A DNA stretch of 64,000 nucleotides from Sulfitobacter sp. (GCA_029252045.1 JAQXCD010000053.1:62001-126000), one strand, 5' to 3'; shown: positions 39,110 to 48,556, counted from the stretch's first letter. Notes: generated by a model not told the origin, from the sequence alone. Numbers and translations: made by a program.

Positions 39110-40006
39110 ATGACAGGGACGGCGCAGACCCTCACCAGATGGCCGCAGGCGGGGTTCACCCCTGTCTGCGCCTTTCAGGTGTTTGGTATGCGCCGTTCCG
39201 GCAACCATGCGATCATTGACTGGCTCATGCGCAACGCGCCCGATGATGCCACGGGTGGCGTGTTCTTTAACAACTGCAAATTCGGCAAAAACCCCCAGCG
39301 CCTCTATGGCTCGCTTGATATCTACGACACGTCTTATGAGGTGTTGCCCCATAAAGACATCGGCGATGCGGCGCGGATTGCGCAAGCAGGCGCCGCGCCG
39401 ATGGCGGTTGTCTCCTATGAAGATCGGATGCCCCAGCCCGCAGGCCAGCCGCAGCGCGCCAGCAACGGCATGGCCGATGCGGACTTCTCCCAGCAGATTA
39501 TCATCTACCGCAGCTTTCTGAACTGGTCGGCGTCGCTATTGGCCAAGATCAAGAAGAACGCGGGCTATGGCGCCACAGACCGGATGCGCATTATGGCGCT
39601 GGCTTTTGCCACTTATGTGCAAGGGCTGGACCGGATTGCGCAGGCGGGCGGGCTGACGCCTGTTTGCTATGATGACTGGATGACATCGGAGGACTACCGC
39701 GCCGCTACTCTCAAAAAGCTTGGGCTGCCGCAGCGCGATCTGAGTCGTGGCAAGGTGCAGCGCTATGGTGGTGGGTCATCCTTTCAGAAAAAGGCGACAG
39801 AGGTTGCCAAGCTGAACTCGGTCGCCCGCGACGCAGACATGGCCGATGATCCTGAATACCAGATCCTTCTATGGACTGCCGCCCATGACCTTGCCTTTAT
39901 GGAGCGTCTGATCCCCCATTTCGAACAAGATGCAGAACGGTTGGCCTCGCTTGCCGAGACAGCCAAGCTGCACATGAAACTTCCGCCCAGAGAGGCCACC
40001 CCATGA
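39110..40006 (+). CDS. Sulfotransferase-like protein inside the sdh operon
   Basis: This 298-residue protein has an N-terminal P-loop-like segment, FQVFGMRRSGNHAIIDWL (about residues 22-39). It resembles the 5'-phosphosulfate-binding loop of PAPS sulfotransferases. Other features are an IYRSFLNWSASLL block around the expected 3'-phosphate region and a C-terminal helical part. Substrate is unknown. It lies two bases after sdhA and overlaps the next lipoprotein gene by four bases, so it should be co-expressed with complex II. This position is unusual for such a gene. Confidence 0.7.
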   Translation: MTGTAQTLTRWPQAGFTPVCAFQVFGMRRSGNHAIIDWLMRNAPDDATGGVFFNNCKFGKNPQRLYGSLDIYDTSYEVLPHKDIGDAARIAQAGAAPMAVVSYEDRMPQPAGQPQRASNGMADADFSQQIIIYRSFLNWSASLLAKIKKNAGYGATDRMRIMALAFATYVQGLDRIAQAGGLTPVCYDDWMTSEDYRAATLKKLGLPQRDLSRGKVQRYGGGSSFQKKATEVAKLNSVARDADMADDPEYQILLWTAAHDLAFMERLIPHFEQDAERLASLAETAKLHMKLPPREATP

Positions 40007-40326
40007 TCCGAGCAATGATATTGACGAGCATTCTGGCCCTGTCGGCCTGTGCTGACGTGCAAAACGCCGCTGACAGAACCGGCCGCAAAGCAGCGACATC
40101 GGCAGTGACCGAAACGATTGCGATCCACTTTCCGCAGGTGCCCAAGCCCCTGATCGAAGCCTTTATGGGATGCGTGATCGAGAACGCACAAGCTGTGGAA
40201 GTGCGCGAGCTTGCAAAAGACTCGTTCGGCGGCGTGGACGAGCAAACCGTCGCGGTCGTGGGTAACATCATGTCCCGCCCCGCAACACAGACCTGCCTGC
40301 GCACCCGCGCAACTTCGATACTTTAA
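40003..40326 (+). CDS. Small lipoprotein between sdhA and sdhB
   Basis: This 107-residue product has a signal peptide with lipobox LSAC (Cys16). The mature domain has Cys residues in MGCVIENAQ and TQTCLR. A hypothetical gene at this point in the operon is familiar from Rhodobacterales sdh loci. It overlaps the sulfotransferase-like stop by four bases. A role in complex II assembly is imaginable but not shown. Confidence 0.75.
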   Translation: MIRAMILTSILALSACADVQNAADRTGRKAATSAVTETIAIHFPQVPKPLIEAFMGCVIENAQAVEVRELAKDSFGGVDEQTVAVVGNIMSRPATQTCLRTRATSIL

Positions 40327-40393
40327 GCGCCCTGCGCCCCGATACATTGACGACTTTCCGGCCCTGCGCCGACTGACCAAAAGGAACAGCATC

Positions 40394-41173
40394 ATGGTAC
40401 AACTGACGCTCCCCAAGAACTCCCGCATGACCAGCGGCAAGACATGGCCAAAGCCTGAAAATGCCAAGAACCTCAAGGAATTCCACATCTATCGGTGGAA
40501 TCCTGACGATGGCAAAAACCCCTCTGTCGACACGTATTTTGTCGATATGGACAGCTGTGGCCCGATGGTTCTGGATGCAATCATCAAGATCAAGAACGAG
40601 ATTGATCCGACCCTGACCTTCCGCCGCTCCTGCCGTGAAGGCATCTGTGGCTCTTGTGCTATGAACATCGACGGGATCAACACGCTGGCCTGCACCTACG
40701 GCATGGCCGAAGTCAAAGGTGTGGTGAAAATCTATCCGCTGCCGCACATGCCTGTGATCAAGGACCTCATCCCCGATCTTACACATTTCTACGCCCAGCA
40801 CGCCTCGATCAAGCCGTGGCTGGAGACAGAGACACCTGCACCTGTGAAGGAATGGAAGCAGTCGGTGGATGACCGCACAAAGCTGGATGGCCTGTATGAG
40901 TGCATCATGTGCGCCTGCTGCTCGACATCGTGCCCCAGCTACTGGTGGAACGGCGATCGCTACCTCGGACCAGCAGCATTGCTGCACGCCTACCGCTGGA
41001 TCATCGACAGCCGTGACGAGGGCACGGGTGAGCGTCTGGATGATCTGGAAGATCCGTTCAAACTCTACCGTTGCCACACGATCATGAACTGCGCCAAGAC
41101 ATGCCCCAAAGGCCTGAACCCGGCGCTGGCAATTTCGCAGATCAAAAAGCTGATGGTCGAGCGGACTGTATAA
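40394..41173 (+). CDS. sdhB: Succinate dehydrogenase iron-sulfur subunit
   Basis: This 259-residue subunit carries the three clusters of complex II: the [2Fe-2S] site in [13 protein letters not shown], and the [4Fe-4S] and [3Fe-4S] sites in [16 protein letters not shown] and [17 protein letters not shown]. The ATG at 40394 follows AAGGAA; upstream in-frame starts extend into the lipoprotein gene and are rejected. Confidence 0.97.
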   Translation: MVQLTLPKNSRMTSGKTWPKPENAKNLKEFHIYRWNPDDGKNPSVDTYFVDMDSCGPMVLDAIIKIKNEIDPTLTFRRSCREGICGSCAMNIDGINTLACTYGMAEVKGVVKIYPLPHMPVIKDLIPDLTHFYAQHASIKPWLETETPAPVKEWKQSVDDRTKLDGLYECIMCACCSTSCPSYWWNGDRYLGPAALLHAYRWIIDSRDEGTGERLDDLEDPFKLYRCHTIMNCAKTCPKGLNPALAISQIKKLMVERTV

Positions 41174-41182
41174 GGCGCGACC

Positions 41183-41974
41183 ATGTTTGGCTGGTTCAAG
41201 AAACGGACGGGCGGCGCACAGGAACCTCTTGCGCCGCCCGCTCCCCCACCGCCACAAGGGCCGCTGTCCGAAGCGGAGCTGAAGCGCGCGTTGGCGCGCC
41301 CCTGTGCACCGCTGGTTTTCAAAAACCCCGCAACCATTGATCCCTTTGTAACGATGTTCGGCACGGTCCGTCTGGCCCGCAAATCCGAAGTGTGGCCCGT
41401 CCATGCCGGTGCGCCGCTGTGGCCGCTGTGCCAGATCAACCTGACAGAAGCACCCGTGAGGCCGAAAGCGGTGCAAGACCTGTCGCTGCTTACGCTGTTC
41501 ATCTCGCCTGATCATATGGCCGCTGTTTCACCCGCGCTGATTATCAACACCGCTGATCCTGATCCAGCGGCCACATGGGCGCTGCGCAGCTATGCCACGC
41601 TGGACGGTCTGACCATTCCCAACACACCGCCGCACAACAGTCCAATGTCCCCGCGACTGGGGGAATGGGCCCCGGCACAGACAGATTATGCCAATCATGA
41701 CATGGCCGATGGTGTAGTAGATATCGCGGCGAACGACCTCTACAGCCATGGCTGGTGCCGCACTTTGGCGCAGACCAAGCTGGGCGGCTGGCCCGCCACT
41801 GTGCAATCCGCCCCGTGGTGGCACGATCAACCGGCAGATGACGCGTGGGAGTTCGTGATGCAGATCGAAAACGAGCAGAGCGCCGGCTGGAACGGTTGGG
41901 GGGATGGCGCGGCCTATCTTGCCCGCTCGCGCACGCGCCCGCATCTTTGGGCTATCGATGTGCAGTTTACCTGA
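41183..41974 (+). CDS. DUF1963 family protein
   Basis: This 263-residue cytoplasmic protein resembles DUF1963/YwqG proteins, with a proline-rich stretch at residues 15-27 and the late segment DDAWEFVMQIENEQ. Function is unknown. It follows sdhB by nine bases and overlaps the next small gene, so it is probably at the tail of the sdh transcript. Confidence 0.7.
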   Translation: MFGWFKKRTGGAQEPLAPPAPPPPQGPLSEAELKRALARPCAPLVFKNPATIDPFVTMFGTVRLARKSEVWPVHAGAPLWPLCQINLTEAPVRPKAVQDLSLLTLFISPDHMAAVSPALIINTADPDPAATWALRSYATLDGLTIPNTPPHNSPMSPRLGEWAPAQTDYANHDMADGVVDIAANDLYSHGWCRTLAQTKLGGWPATVQSAPWWHDQPADDAWEFVMQIENEQSAGWNGWGDGAAYLARSRTRPHLWAIDVQFT

Positions 41975-42189
41975 TGCTGATTCTCCTGTTCCCGATCATC
42001 ATTGGCGTCGTCGCCTATCTGGCATGGAAAAACCGCGCTGTACGCGGCTGCCGCTGGCGCGCGGACAGCCGCCGTGACAAGGGGAGCCTGCGTATGTACC
42101 ATTGCATCAGTTGCGGCGCCGAGGCCTTTACTGCAACGCAGGGTCCACCTGCAAATTGCAAAAAGGGTCTGGGCGGCAAAGGCCTGTAA
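41974..42189 (+). CDS. Small membrane protein with a cysteine knuckle (71 residues)
   Basis: The product has one N-terminal membrane helix (MLILLFPIIIGVVAYLAW) and then a short cytoplasmic part. Cysteines in CISCGAEAF and NCKKG could bind zinc. The ATG shares one base with the TGA of the DUF1963 gene. No family was recognised. Confidence 0.6.
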   Translation: MLILLFPIIIGVVAYLAWKNRAVRGCRWRADSRRDKGSLRMYHCISCGAEAFTATQGPPANCKKGLGGKGL

Positions 42190-42258
42190 ACCTCTCGTAA
42201 CCCTCGACAGCGATGCCGCGTCATGTGTAGCCTGCCCTATGCCAACAAGGAGCAGGCC

Positions 42259-43902
42259 ATGAGCGATTTCTCACCGGACATTATTATCATCGGCGCGGGT
42301 CTGGCTGGTATGACAGCCGCCCATGAGGCGATATTGCGTGGCCGCCGCGTGCTGATGCTGGATCAGGAAGGCCCGCAGAGCCTTGGCGGGCAGGCGTTCT
42401 GGTCCCTCGGCGGTTTGTTCATGGTGGATAGCCCCGAACAGCGCCGCCTTGGTATCCGCGACAGTGCAGAACTCGCATGGAGCGATTGGCAAGGCTCCGC
42501 CCAGTTTGACCGCGATGAGGACGCGAACCCGCGCGCATGGGCCGAGAAGTTTGTGGAATTCGCAGCAGGGGATATGCGCAGCTGGCTGCACGGGTTGGGC
42601 ATGCGCTGGTTTCCCGTTGTCGGTTGGGCCGAACGTGGCGGCGCGCTGGCGGGCGGGCATGGCAACACAGTCCCGCGCTTTCACATCACTTGGGGCACCG
42701 GAACGGGCGTGGTAAAACCCTTCGCCGATCTGATGGTCCGCTACGCCGCTGATGGGCGCCTGAAGATGGAATTCCGCCACCGCGCCAACGGATTGATTGT
42801 TGAAAACGGCGCTGTAAAGGGCGTGACGGGCGACGTGTTGGAAACCACATCTGCCAAACGCGGCGTATCCACTTCACGCAAGATCACAGGGGCTTTCGAG
42901 TATCGCGCAGAGGCGGTCATTGTCACCTCCGGCGGGATTGGCGGCAACCATGCAATGGTCCGCAAACATTGGCCCGCCCGTCTGGGCAAAGCCGCCAAAA
43001 CGATGGTCGCAGGTGTGCCGGATTATGTCGACGGGCGCATGCACGGGATTGCAGCCAAAGCGGGGGCCGGCCTGATCAACGAAGACCGCATGTGGCACTA
43101 TTGCGAGGGTCTGAAGAACTGGAACCCGATCTGGCCCAATCACGGCATTCGCGTCCTGCCCGGCCCCTCGTCCATGTGGTTCGACGCCAATGGCTGCCGG
43201 ATGGAAGCGCCGTTTATGCCGGGCTTTGATACACTGGGCACGCTCAAACGCATTCTCAGCGTGGGCGAGCACAGCTGGTTCATCCTCACCCAAAAGATCA
43301 TCGAAAAGGAATTTGCCCTGTCAGGCTCTGAGCAAAACGCAGACCTGACAGAGGGTGGCTGGCGCGAGGTGCTCTCGGCCCGTTTGGGCAAAGGGGCAAC
43401 GCCGGCGGTTGAGGCGTTCAAGGAGAAAGGCGCGGACTTTATCGTGGCCGATGATCTGGAAGCACTGGTGGGGCGCATGAACGCACTTACCCCGCACGCA
43501 CCGGTCAAGCTCGATCACATCCGCGCCCAAATCCGCGCGCGCGACCTCCAGCTGGACAATACCTTCTGCAAAGACGCGCAAATCACCGCCATTCGCGGCG
43601 CGCGCAATTACAAGGGTGATAAGCTGATCCGCACAGCCAAACCCCACGCCATTCTGGACCCTGCCAACGGGCCGCTGATTGCGGTGCGCCTGAACGTGAT
43701 CACCCGCAAATCGCTAGGCGGGCTGCACACCGATCTTCAGTGTCGCGTATTAACACCCGAAGGCACTGTCCTCGACGGCCTTTTTGCTGCTGGCGAAGTC
43801 AGCGGGTTTGGCGGCGGCGGCTATCATGGGTATAACGCACTTGAAGGCACCTTCCTTGGAGGATGTCTGTTTTCCGGTCGCATAGCAGGACAAAACGCAT
43901 GA
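42259..43902 (+). CDS. FAD-binding dehydrogenase (fumarate reductase/KstD-like)
   Basis: This 547-residue flavoprotein has the N-terminal FAD motif IIIGAGLAGMTAAHEA and the C-terminal GLFAAGEVSGFGGGGYHGYNALEGTFLGG stretch typical of the COG3573 FAD-binding dehydrogenase family. The ATG at 42259 follows AAGGAG; 12 upstream residues are rejected. No signal peptide is visible. Its stop overlaps the DUF1989 gene start, so the two products may act in one pathway. Substrate unknown. Confidence 0.85.
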   Translation: MSDFSPDIIIIGAGLAGMTAAHEAILRGRRVLMLDQEGPQSLGGQAFWSLGGLFMVDSPEQRRLGIRDSAELAWSDWQGSAQFDRDEDANPRAWAEKFVEFAAGDMRSWLHGLGMRWFPVVGWAERGGALAGGHGNTVPRFHITWGTGTGVVKPFADLMVRYAADGRLKMEFRHRANGLIVENGAVKGVTGDVLETTSAKRGVSTSRKITGAFEYRAEAVIVTSGGIGGNHAMVRKHWPARLGKAAKTMVAGVPDYVDGRMHGIAAKAGAGLINEDRMWHYCEGLKNWNPIWPNHGIRVLPGPSSMWFDANGCRMEAPFMPGFDTLGTLKRILSVGEHSWFILTQKIIEKEFALSGSEQNADLTEGGWREVLSARLGKGATPAVEAFKEKGADFIVADDLEALVGRMNALTPHAPVKLDHIRAQIRARDLQLDNTFCKDAQITAIRGARNYKGDKLIRTAKPHAILDPANGPLIAVRLNVITRKSLGGLHTDLQCRVLTPEGTVLDGLFAAGEVSGFGGGGYHGYNALEGTFLGGCLFSGRIAGQNA

Positions 43903-44741
43903 ACCCACCAGCCGACGCCACCGCACGCCGCGCTATTGCGCCCGTCATCTGCTATCCGGTTGCGACACTGCCCGCACCGGATATGGCGTTGCTGGACGCC
44001 GCCCGTGCAACCCTCATCAAAACAGGTGAAGTGCTTGTCCCGCCTCGTGATGCCGCAACCTTTACAGTCCCTGCAGGCCATTTCTTCCGCATCACCAGCG
44101 TTGAAGGCTCCCAAGTGGGCGATCTCAACCTTTGGAACGCGGATGATCTGTCCGAGCGGTTCTATTCCGGAAAAACCCGCGCGCTACATGGTACACACAT
44201 CACGCGCGGCCAGCACATGTGGTCCAGCTTCCCAGCGCTGCGCCCCATGGCAACGATCACCCACGACAGCCTTGAATGGTACGGCAAGGACGAATTCGGC
44301 GGGTCTGTACATGACGTGATAGGCACCCGCTGCGACCCCTACACACATAATTTGCTGTCAGGGGATCAGTACCACCATTGCTGCCATTCCAACCTTACGC
44401 GTGCGCTTGCGGATCATCTGGGTATCCCGCACGCCCAAGCCGAGCCGCACATCCACGACGTACTCAATGTCTTTATGTGCACAGGCTTCACCCGCGACAC
44501 TGGTCAATACTTCATGAAGGCCAGCCCCGTGCGGCCTGGCGATACGCTGGAGTTTTTCGCGGAAATCAACCTGCTCGGCGCGCTCAGCGCCTGCCCGGGC
44601 GGCGATTGCAGCACGGTCCACTCCTCGGACCATGCCCAATGCCACCCGCTTCTGGTTGAGACGTTCAAACCGGACGCAGCGACCCTTGAAAACTGGAGCC
44701 CGCCGCCCGTGAACGGATACAACCGTAGGCACGGGGGCTGA
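43899..44741 (+). CDS. DUF1989 (urea-carboxylase-associated) family protein
   Basis: This 280-residue protein has the DUF1989 hallmarks: a core GSQVGDLNLWN and a cysteine/histidine cluster TRCDPYTHNLLSG...HHCCHSNL that probably binds zinc. DUF1989 pairs beside urea or guanidine carboxylases act as carboxyguanidine deiminases. Here there is a single copy and no carboxylase, and it is coupled to a flavoprotein instead. The substrate is therefore open. The ATG at 43899 overlaps the upstream stop by four bases. Confidence 0.78.
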   Translation: MNPPADATARRAIAPVICYPVATLPAPDMALLDAARATLIKTGEVLVPPRDAATFTVPAGHFFRITSVEGSQVGDLNLWNADDLSERFYSGKTRALHGTHITRGQHMWSSFPALRPMATITHDSLEWYGKDEFGGSVHDVIGTRCDPYTHNLLSGDQYHHCCHSNLTRALADHLGIPHAQAEPHIHDVLNVFMCTGFTRDTGQYFMKASPVRPGDTLEFFAEINLLGALSACPGGDCSTVHSSDHAQCHPLLVETFKPDAATLENWSPPPVNGYNRRHGG

Positions 44742-44790
44742 ACCGCTTCTTTATTTTGCCCTTAAACTCAATCCCGAACGTGCAGCGGGC

Positions 44791-45501
44791 TCACCCCTCG
44801 CTAAAGGCCGCCTCCAGTGCAATCTCGACCATGTCGCCAAAAGACCGCTCACGCTGGTCGGCGGGCAGGGCTTCGCCGGTTTGCAAATGGTCCGAGACGG
44901 TCAGGACAGCCAGCGCGCGGCGGCCATGGCGGGCGGCCAGCGTATAGAGCTCTGCAGCTTCCATCTCAACGGCCAGAATGCCGTGGCGCACCATTTGCTC
45001 GTCCAGATCGGGGCGCTCTGCATAGAACACATCTGATGAATAGATGCCGCCCACATGGGTCTTGGTGCCTTTGGTTTCGGCCGCGGCAACAGCCGCTTTC
45101 AGCAGCCCCCAGTTGGCACAGGGGGCATAGTTCATCTCGCGCAGGATGCCGGAGGAGGGCGAGGTGATGGTCGTGGCGGTCATGGCAATAATCACATCGC
45201 GGATACCCACATGAGGCTGCATGCCGCCACATGACCCGATGCGGATCAGGGTTTGAGCATCATAATTGGTCATCAGCTCGTTTGCGTAGATGGACAAGGA
45301 TGGCATCCCCATGCCCGAGCCCTGAATGGTCACCCGGTGACCGCGCCAAGTACCGGTAAAACCGAGCATTCCGCGTACTTCGTTTACCAATTCTGCGCCT
45401 TCCAGAAATGTCTCGGCGGCCCAACGGGCGCGGTAGGGGTCACCCGGCATCAATACCGTTTGCGCAATCTGGTCGGGGGCGGCGCCAATGTGGATGGTCA
45501 T
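44791..45501 (-). CDS. deoD: Purine-nucleoside phosphorylase, DeoD type
   Basis: This 236-residue hexameric-type phosphorylase cleaves purine nucleosides with phosphate. It begins TIHIGA, carries [24 protein letters not shown] and [12 protein letters not shown], and ends with the SDHLQTGE segment that holds the catalytic aspartate. The ATG at 45501 follows AGGAGA; a 21-residue extension is rejected. It is a single-gene unit; a BMP-type ABC importer elsewhere in the window could supply nucleosides. Confidence 0.92.
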   Translation of the reverse strand: MTIHIGAAPDQIAQTVLMPGDPYRARWAAETFLEGAELVNEVRGMLGFTGTWRGHRVTIQGSGMGMPSLSIYANELMTNYDAQTLIRIGSCGGMQPHVGIRDVIIAMTATTITSPSSGILREMNYAPCANWGLLKAAVAAAETKGTKTHVGGIYSSDVFYAERPDLDEQMVRHGILAVEMEAAELYTLAARHGRRALAVLTVSDHLQTGEALPADQRERSFGDMVEIALEAAFSEG

Positions 45502-45638
45502 TTTGAATCTCCTATAACCGTTGCGCCTAGGATGCCCAGCCTGTGCGGCGGGGGCAAGTTCCAATGGAGGTTTCCCTTACTGGTACAAGCGGCGCGAATG
45601 GGGTTTCTGGAATAGGTAACAAATAGGAAGTTAATGAT

Positions 45639-45992
45639 ATGCGATTATTACCAGTAATTGCGGCTGCGGGTCTTGGCCTATTGGCTGCCTGTGATGTCAG
45701 CCATCCGGTCGCTGTTGTGGGGCCCGGCAATACGGTCTTCAAAGGCACCGCAAACGCCACATTTCTGGAGGGTGGTTGGTTTCAGGCCACAAACGGCAAG
45801 ACCAGCTGTCAGGGTCGCTATCGCCCCGGATCGCAAAGCGGAACCGTTACGTTTCCTGTCACTTGCTCGAACGGCCTGACGGGTGTGGGTACCGCAACCT
45901 ATGAGACACCTCGCGCAGGCGGCGGCGAAATTGTCATGAAAGACGGCAGCCGTTGGAAATTTATTTTTGGCCGCGCGGCACTGGCGGTTTAA
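45639..45992 (+). CDS. Hypothetical lipoprotein (117 residues)
   Basis: The product has a short signal with lipobox LLAAC (Cys18), then a beta-rich domain of about 95 residues with two cysteines (near 57 and 76). It stands alone, divergent from deoD. I recognise no family beyond a generic Rhodobacterales lipoprotein. Confidence 0.65.
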   Translation: MRLLPVIAAAGLGLLAACDVSHPVAVVGPGNTVFKGTANATFLEGGWFQATNGKTSCQGRYRPGSQSGTVTFPVTCSNGLTGVGTATYETPRAGGGEIVMKDGSRWKFIFGRAALAV

Positions 45993-46051
45993 CGTTTCGC
46001 GCGCGAGTAGCGGAAATACTTAAACTATTCCCGCGCGAAGGTAAGTTGGAA

Positions 46052-46402
46052 TTAAATTTCCAATTTGGAGGGATCGATTCCCTTTTCTACCGCTGCGCGA
46101 AACCAATTTGGCTGGCGGCCTTTTCCGGTCCAAGTTTTTGACGGATCAGAAGGGTCAGCATATTTTGGAGCAGAAGGTTTTGCCGGCTTTTTAGCCTTCT
46201 TTGGGCCTTTAACTTTCTTTTCTTTCTTAGGCGCTTCATCTTCTAACTCATTGAGTGAGAACCCAAATTCAGCTGCCGCGCGCTCTGCTGCCTTGCGTGC
46301 ATCGCGGCGATCGCGTGCTTGTGCTGTCTGCAATGCTTTTTTTACATCCGTCAAAAGCTTTTCAAGCTCTTTGCGGCTCATTGATTTAAGATCTTCATTC
46401 AT
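46052..46402 (-). CDS. H-NS/HvrA-family nucleoid-associated protein
   Basis: This 116-residue protein has an N-terminal coiled coil (about residues 5-50), a Lys-rich linker and the C-terminal DNA-binding core TWTGKGRQPNWF of H-NS-type proteins. In Rhodobacter the relative HvrA tunes photosynthesis and nitrogen genes; in roseobacters such proteins may silence foreign AT-rich DNA. GGAG lies ten bases before the ATG. The leader contains overlapping inverted repeats (separate entry). It lies 83 bases downstream of ecm on the same strand. Confidence 0.86.
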   Translation of the reverse strand: MNEDLKSMSRKELEKLLTDVKKALQTAQARDRRDARKAAERAAAEFGFSLNELEDEAPKKEKKVKGPKKAKKPAKPSAPKYADPSDPSKTWTGKGRQPNWFRAAVEKGIDPSKLEI

Positions 46403-46469
46403 CGGAATAAGACTCCATCATTTCCTGAAAGAGCCTCTATCCGATGTAACTTGGAGTTACAGTCTTATT
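46400..46469 (-). promoter_or_regulatory. Leader with alternative stems over SD and start codon of the H-NS-like gene
   Basis: Three perfect inverted repeats occur in 70 bases. Repeat one pairs 46461-46469 with 46406-46414 (AATAAGACT/AGTCTTATT, minus-strand AG of the SD and spacer). Repeat two pairs 46440-46446 with 46400-46406 (7 bp, including the ATG). Repeat three is a local hairpin, 46455-46461 with 46445-46451 (7 bp, loop of 3). Repeats one and two cross, so they would exclude each other. This looks like a leader that can open or close translation. Confidence 0.45.
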
Positions 46470-46485
46470 TTAATACGGCAAGTGC

Positions 46486-48456
46486 CTACTCTGCGGCGAC
46501 TGCTGCGGGATCAACCAGCGTAACGATATCTGCCATAATGGTATTCAGCTCAAAGTCCTTTGGCGTATAGACACGCGCCACACCCATTTGCAAAAGCCGC
46601 TTTGCATCTTCGTCGGGAATAATGCCGCCAACAATCACCGGAATATCGCCCAGGCCCGCTGCACGCATTTGACCCATCAGGTCTTCGACCAGCGGAATAT
46701 GCGAGCCGGACAGGATCGACAGGCCGACAACATGCGCCTGATCACTCAAGGCAGCAGCGACAATTTCCGACGGGGTCAGGCGGATGCCTTCATAGGCAAT
46801 ATCCATCCCGCAGTCGCGGGCGCGCACGGCGATTTGTTCGGCACCATTCGAGTGGCCATCAAGACCCGGCTTGCCCACAAGGAACTTCAGGCGGCGACCC
46901 AGACGGTCGCTGACGGCATCCACGGACATGCGCAGATCGTCCAGCCCTTCGGTCTTGTTCGAGCGGCCTTTGCCAACCCCTGTCGGCCCGCGGTATTCAC
47001 CGTGCACGGCGCGCATTTGCGCTGCCCATTCGCCAGTTGTGACCCCTGCTTTTGCAGCGACAATAGAGGCGGGCATAATATTGCGGCCTGCTTCGGCGGC
47101 GGCACGCAGGTCTTTTAGCGCGGCAGTCACTTCGCCTTCATTACGCTGGGCACGCCATGCGTTCAAACGCTCGATTTGTTCTGCCTCGGCGGCGGGGTCT
47201 ACAACCATAATGCCACCATCGCCTGTCATCAGGGGCGACGGCTCACCTTTTTGCCATTTGTTCACACCGACTACAATTGTCTCGCCCGCTTCAATACGGC
47301 CCAGACGCTCTGCGTTGCTGTCGACAAGGCGGGCTTTCATATAGTCGATTGCGTCAATTGCGCCGCCCATGCTGTCGAGGTGCGCCAATTCGGCGCGTGC
47401 GCCTTCTTTCAGTTGCTCGACCTTGGCATCTACTGCGGGGTTTCCGTCAAACAGATCGTCAAATTCCAGCAGGTCGGTCTCGTACGCCATGATTTGCTGC
47501 ATACGCATCGACCATTGCTGGTCCCAGGGGCGCGGCAGGCCGAGCGCTTCGTTCCATGCGGGCAATTGCACCGCGCGCGCACGGGCTTTCTTCGAGAGCG
47601 TCACGGCCAGCATTTCGATCAGAATACGGTAGACGTTATTTTCCGGCTGTTGTTCGGTCAGGCCCAGTGAATTGACCTGAACGCCATAGCGGAAACGGCG
47701 GTATTTGGGATCGGTTACGCCATACCGTGTCTCGCAAATCTCGTCCCACAGATCGACAAAGGCGCGCATTTTGCACATCTCGGTCACGAAACGGATACCC
47801 GCGTTTACGAAGAACGAAATACGGCCCACCAAAGCGGGAAAGTCTTCCTCGGCCACGCGCGGGCGCAACTGGTCCAGAACGGCGGTAGCTGTTGCCAGCG
47901 CAAAGGACAATTCCTGCTCGGGCGTCGCACCCGCTTCTTGCAGGTGGTAGGAACACACGTTCATCGGGTTCCATTTGGGGACGTTGGTATAGCAATACTC
48001 GGCCACATCCGCGATCATCTTCAAAGACGGGGCAGGGGGGCAGATATAGGTCCCGCGCGACAGGTATTCCTTGATCAGGTCGTTCTGCACGGTGCCTTGC
48101 AGCTGGGTCACATCGGCACCCTGCTCTTCGGCTACGGCGATATACAGCGATAGCAACCAAGGTGCCGTGGCGTTGATCGTCATCGAGGTGTTCATCTGCT
48201 CCAGCGGGATATTGTTGAACAGCGTGCGCATATCGCCCAAGTGGCCGACGGGCACACCCACCTTGCCCACTTCGCCGCGCGACAGGACGTGATCACTGTC
48301 ATAGCCGGTCTGCGTCGGCAGATCGAAAGCAACAGACAGGCCCGTCTGACCTTTGGCGAGGTTGTTGCGGTAAAGCTCGTTTGACGCTTCGGCGGTGGAG
48401 TGACCGGCGTAGGTGCGGATCAGCCAAGGGCGGTCTTTTTGCGGAGCATCAGTCAT
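46486..48456 (-). CDS. ecm: Ethylmalonyl-CoA mutase (MeaA)
   Basis: This 656-residue B12-dependent mutase converts ethylmalonyl-CoA to methylsuccinyl-CoA in the EMC pathway. It has the mutase barrel (SVAFDLPTQTGYDSDH, NTSMTINATAPW) and a C-terminal cobalamin domain with the D-x-H-x-x-G motif in GKPGLDGHSNGA. A one-chain protein of this size, beginning PWLIRTYAGHSTA, fits MeaA/Ecm rather than methylmalonyl-CoA mutase. Together with ccr, mch and mcl it covers most of the EMC route in this window. Confidence 0.95.
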   Translation of the reverse strand: MTDAPQKDRPWLIRTYAGHSTAEASNELYRNNLAKGQTGLSVAFDLPTQTGYDSDHVLSRGEVGKVGVPVGHLGDMRTLFNNIPLEQMNTSMTINATAPWLLSLYIAVAEEQGADVTQLQGTVQNDLIKEYLSRGTYICPPAPSLKMIADVAEYCYTNVPKWNPMNVCSYHLQEAGATPEQELSFALATATAVLDQLRPRVAEEDFPALVGRISFFVNAGIRFVTEMCKMRAFVDLWDEICETRYGVTDPKYRRFRYGVQVNSLGLTEQQPENNVYRILIEMLAVTLSKKARARAVQLPAWNEALGLPRPWDQQWSMRMQQIMAYETDLLEFDDLFDGNPAVDAKVEQLKEGARAELAHLDSMGGAIDAIDYMKARLVDSNAERLGRIEAGETIVVGVNKWQKGEPSPLMTGDGGIMVVDPAAEAEQIERLNAWRAQRNEGEVTAALKDLRAAAEAGRNIMPASIVAAKAGVTTGEWAAQMRAVHGEYRGPTGVGKGRSNKTEGLDDLRMSVDAVSDRLGRRLKFLVGKPGLDGHSNGAEQIAVRARDCGMDIAYEGIRLTPSEIVAAALSDQAHVVGLSILSGSHIPLVEDLMGQMRAAGLGDIPVIVGGIIPDEDAKRLLQMGVARVYTPKDFELNTIMADIVTLVDPAAVAAE

Positions 48457-48480
48457 GGCGGGCCTCTCTGAATCGGTTTG

Positions 48481-48493
48481 GCAATAATATTGC
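48481..48493 (-). promoter_or_regulatory. Palindrome upstream of ecm
   Basis: On the minus strand this reads GCAATATTATTGC, with perfect 6-bp arms around one base. It lies 25-37 bp before the ecm ATG. A related 13-mer stands at nearly the same distance before mcl (33526-33538). It may be an operator or a -10 region (TATTAT). Confidence 0.38.
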
Positions 48494-48556
48494 GTTAGGG
48501 GTTAGGTATAGGAAACTTTTGCCAAGTGTCAATTCGCTGCATTGCGGCATGAGCCG

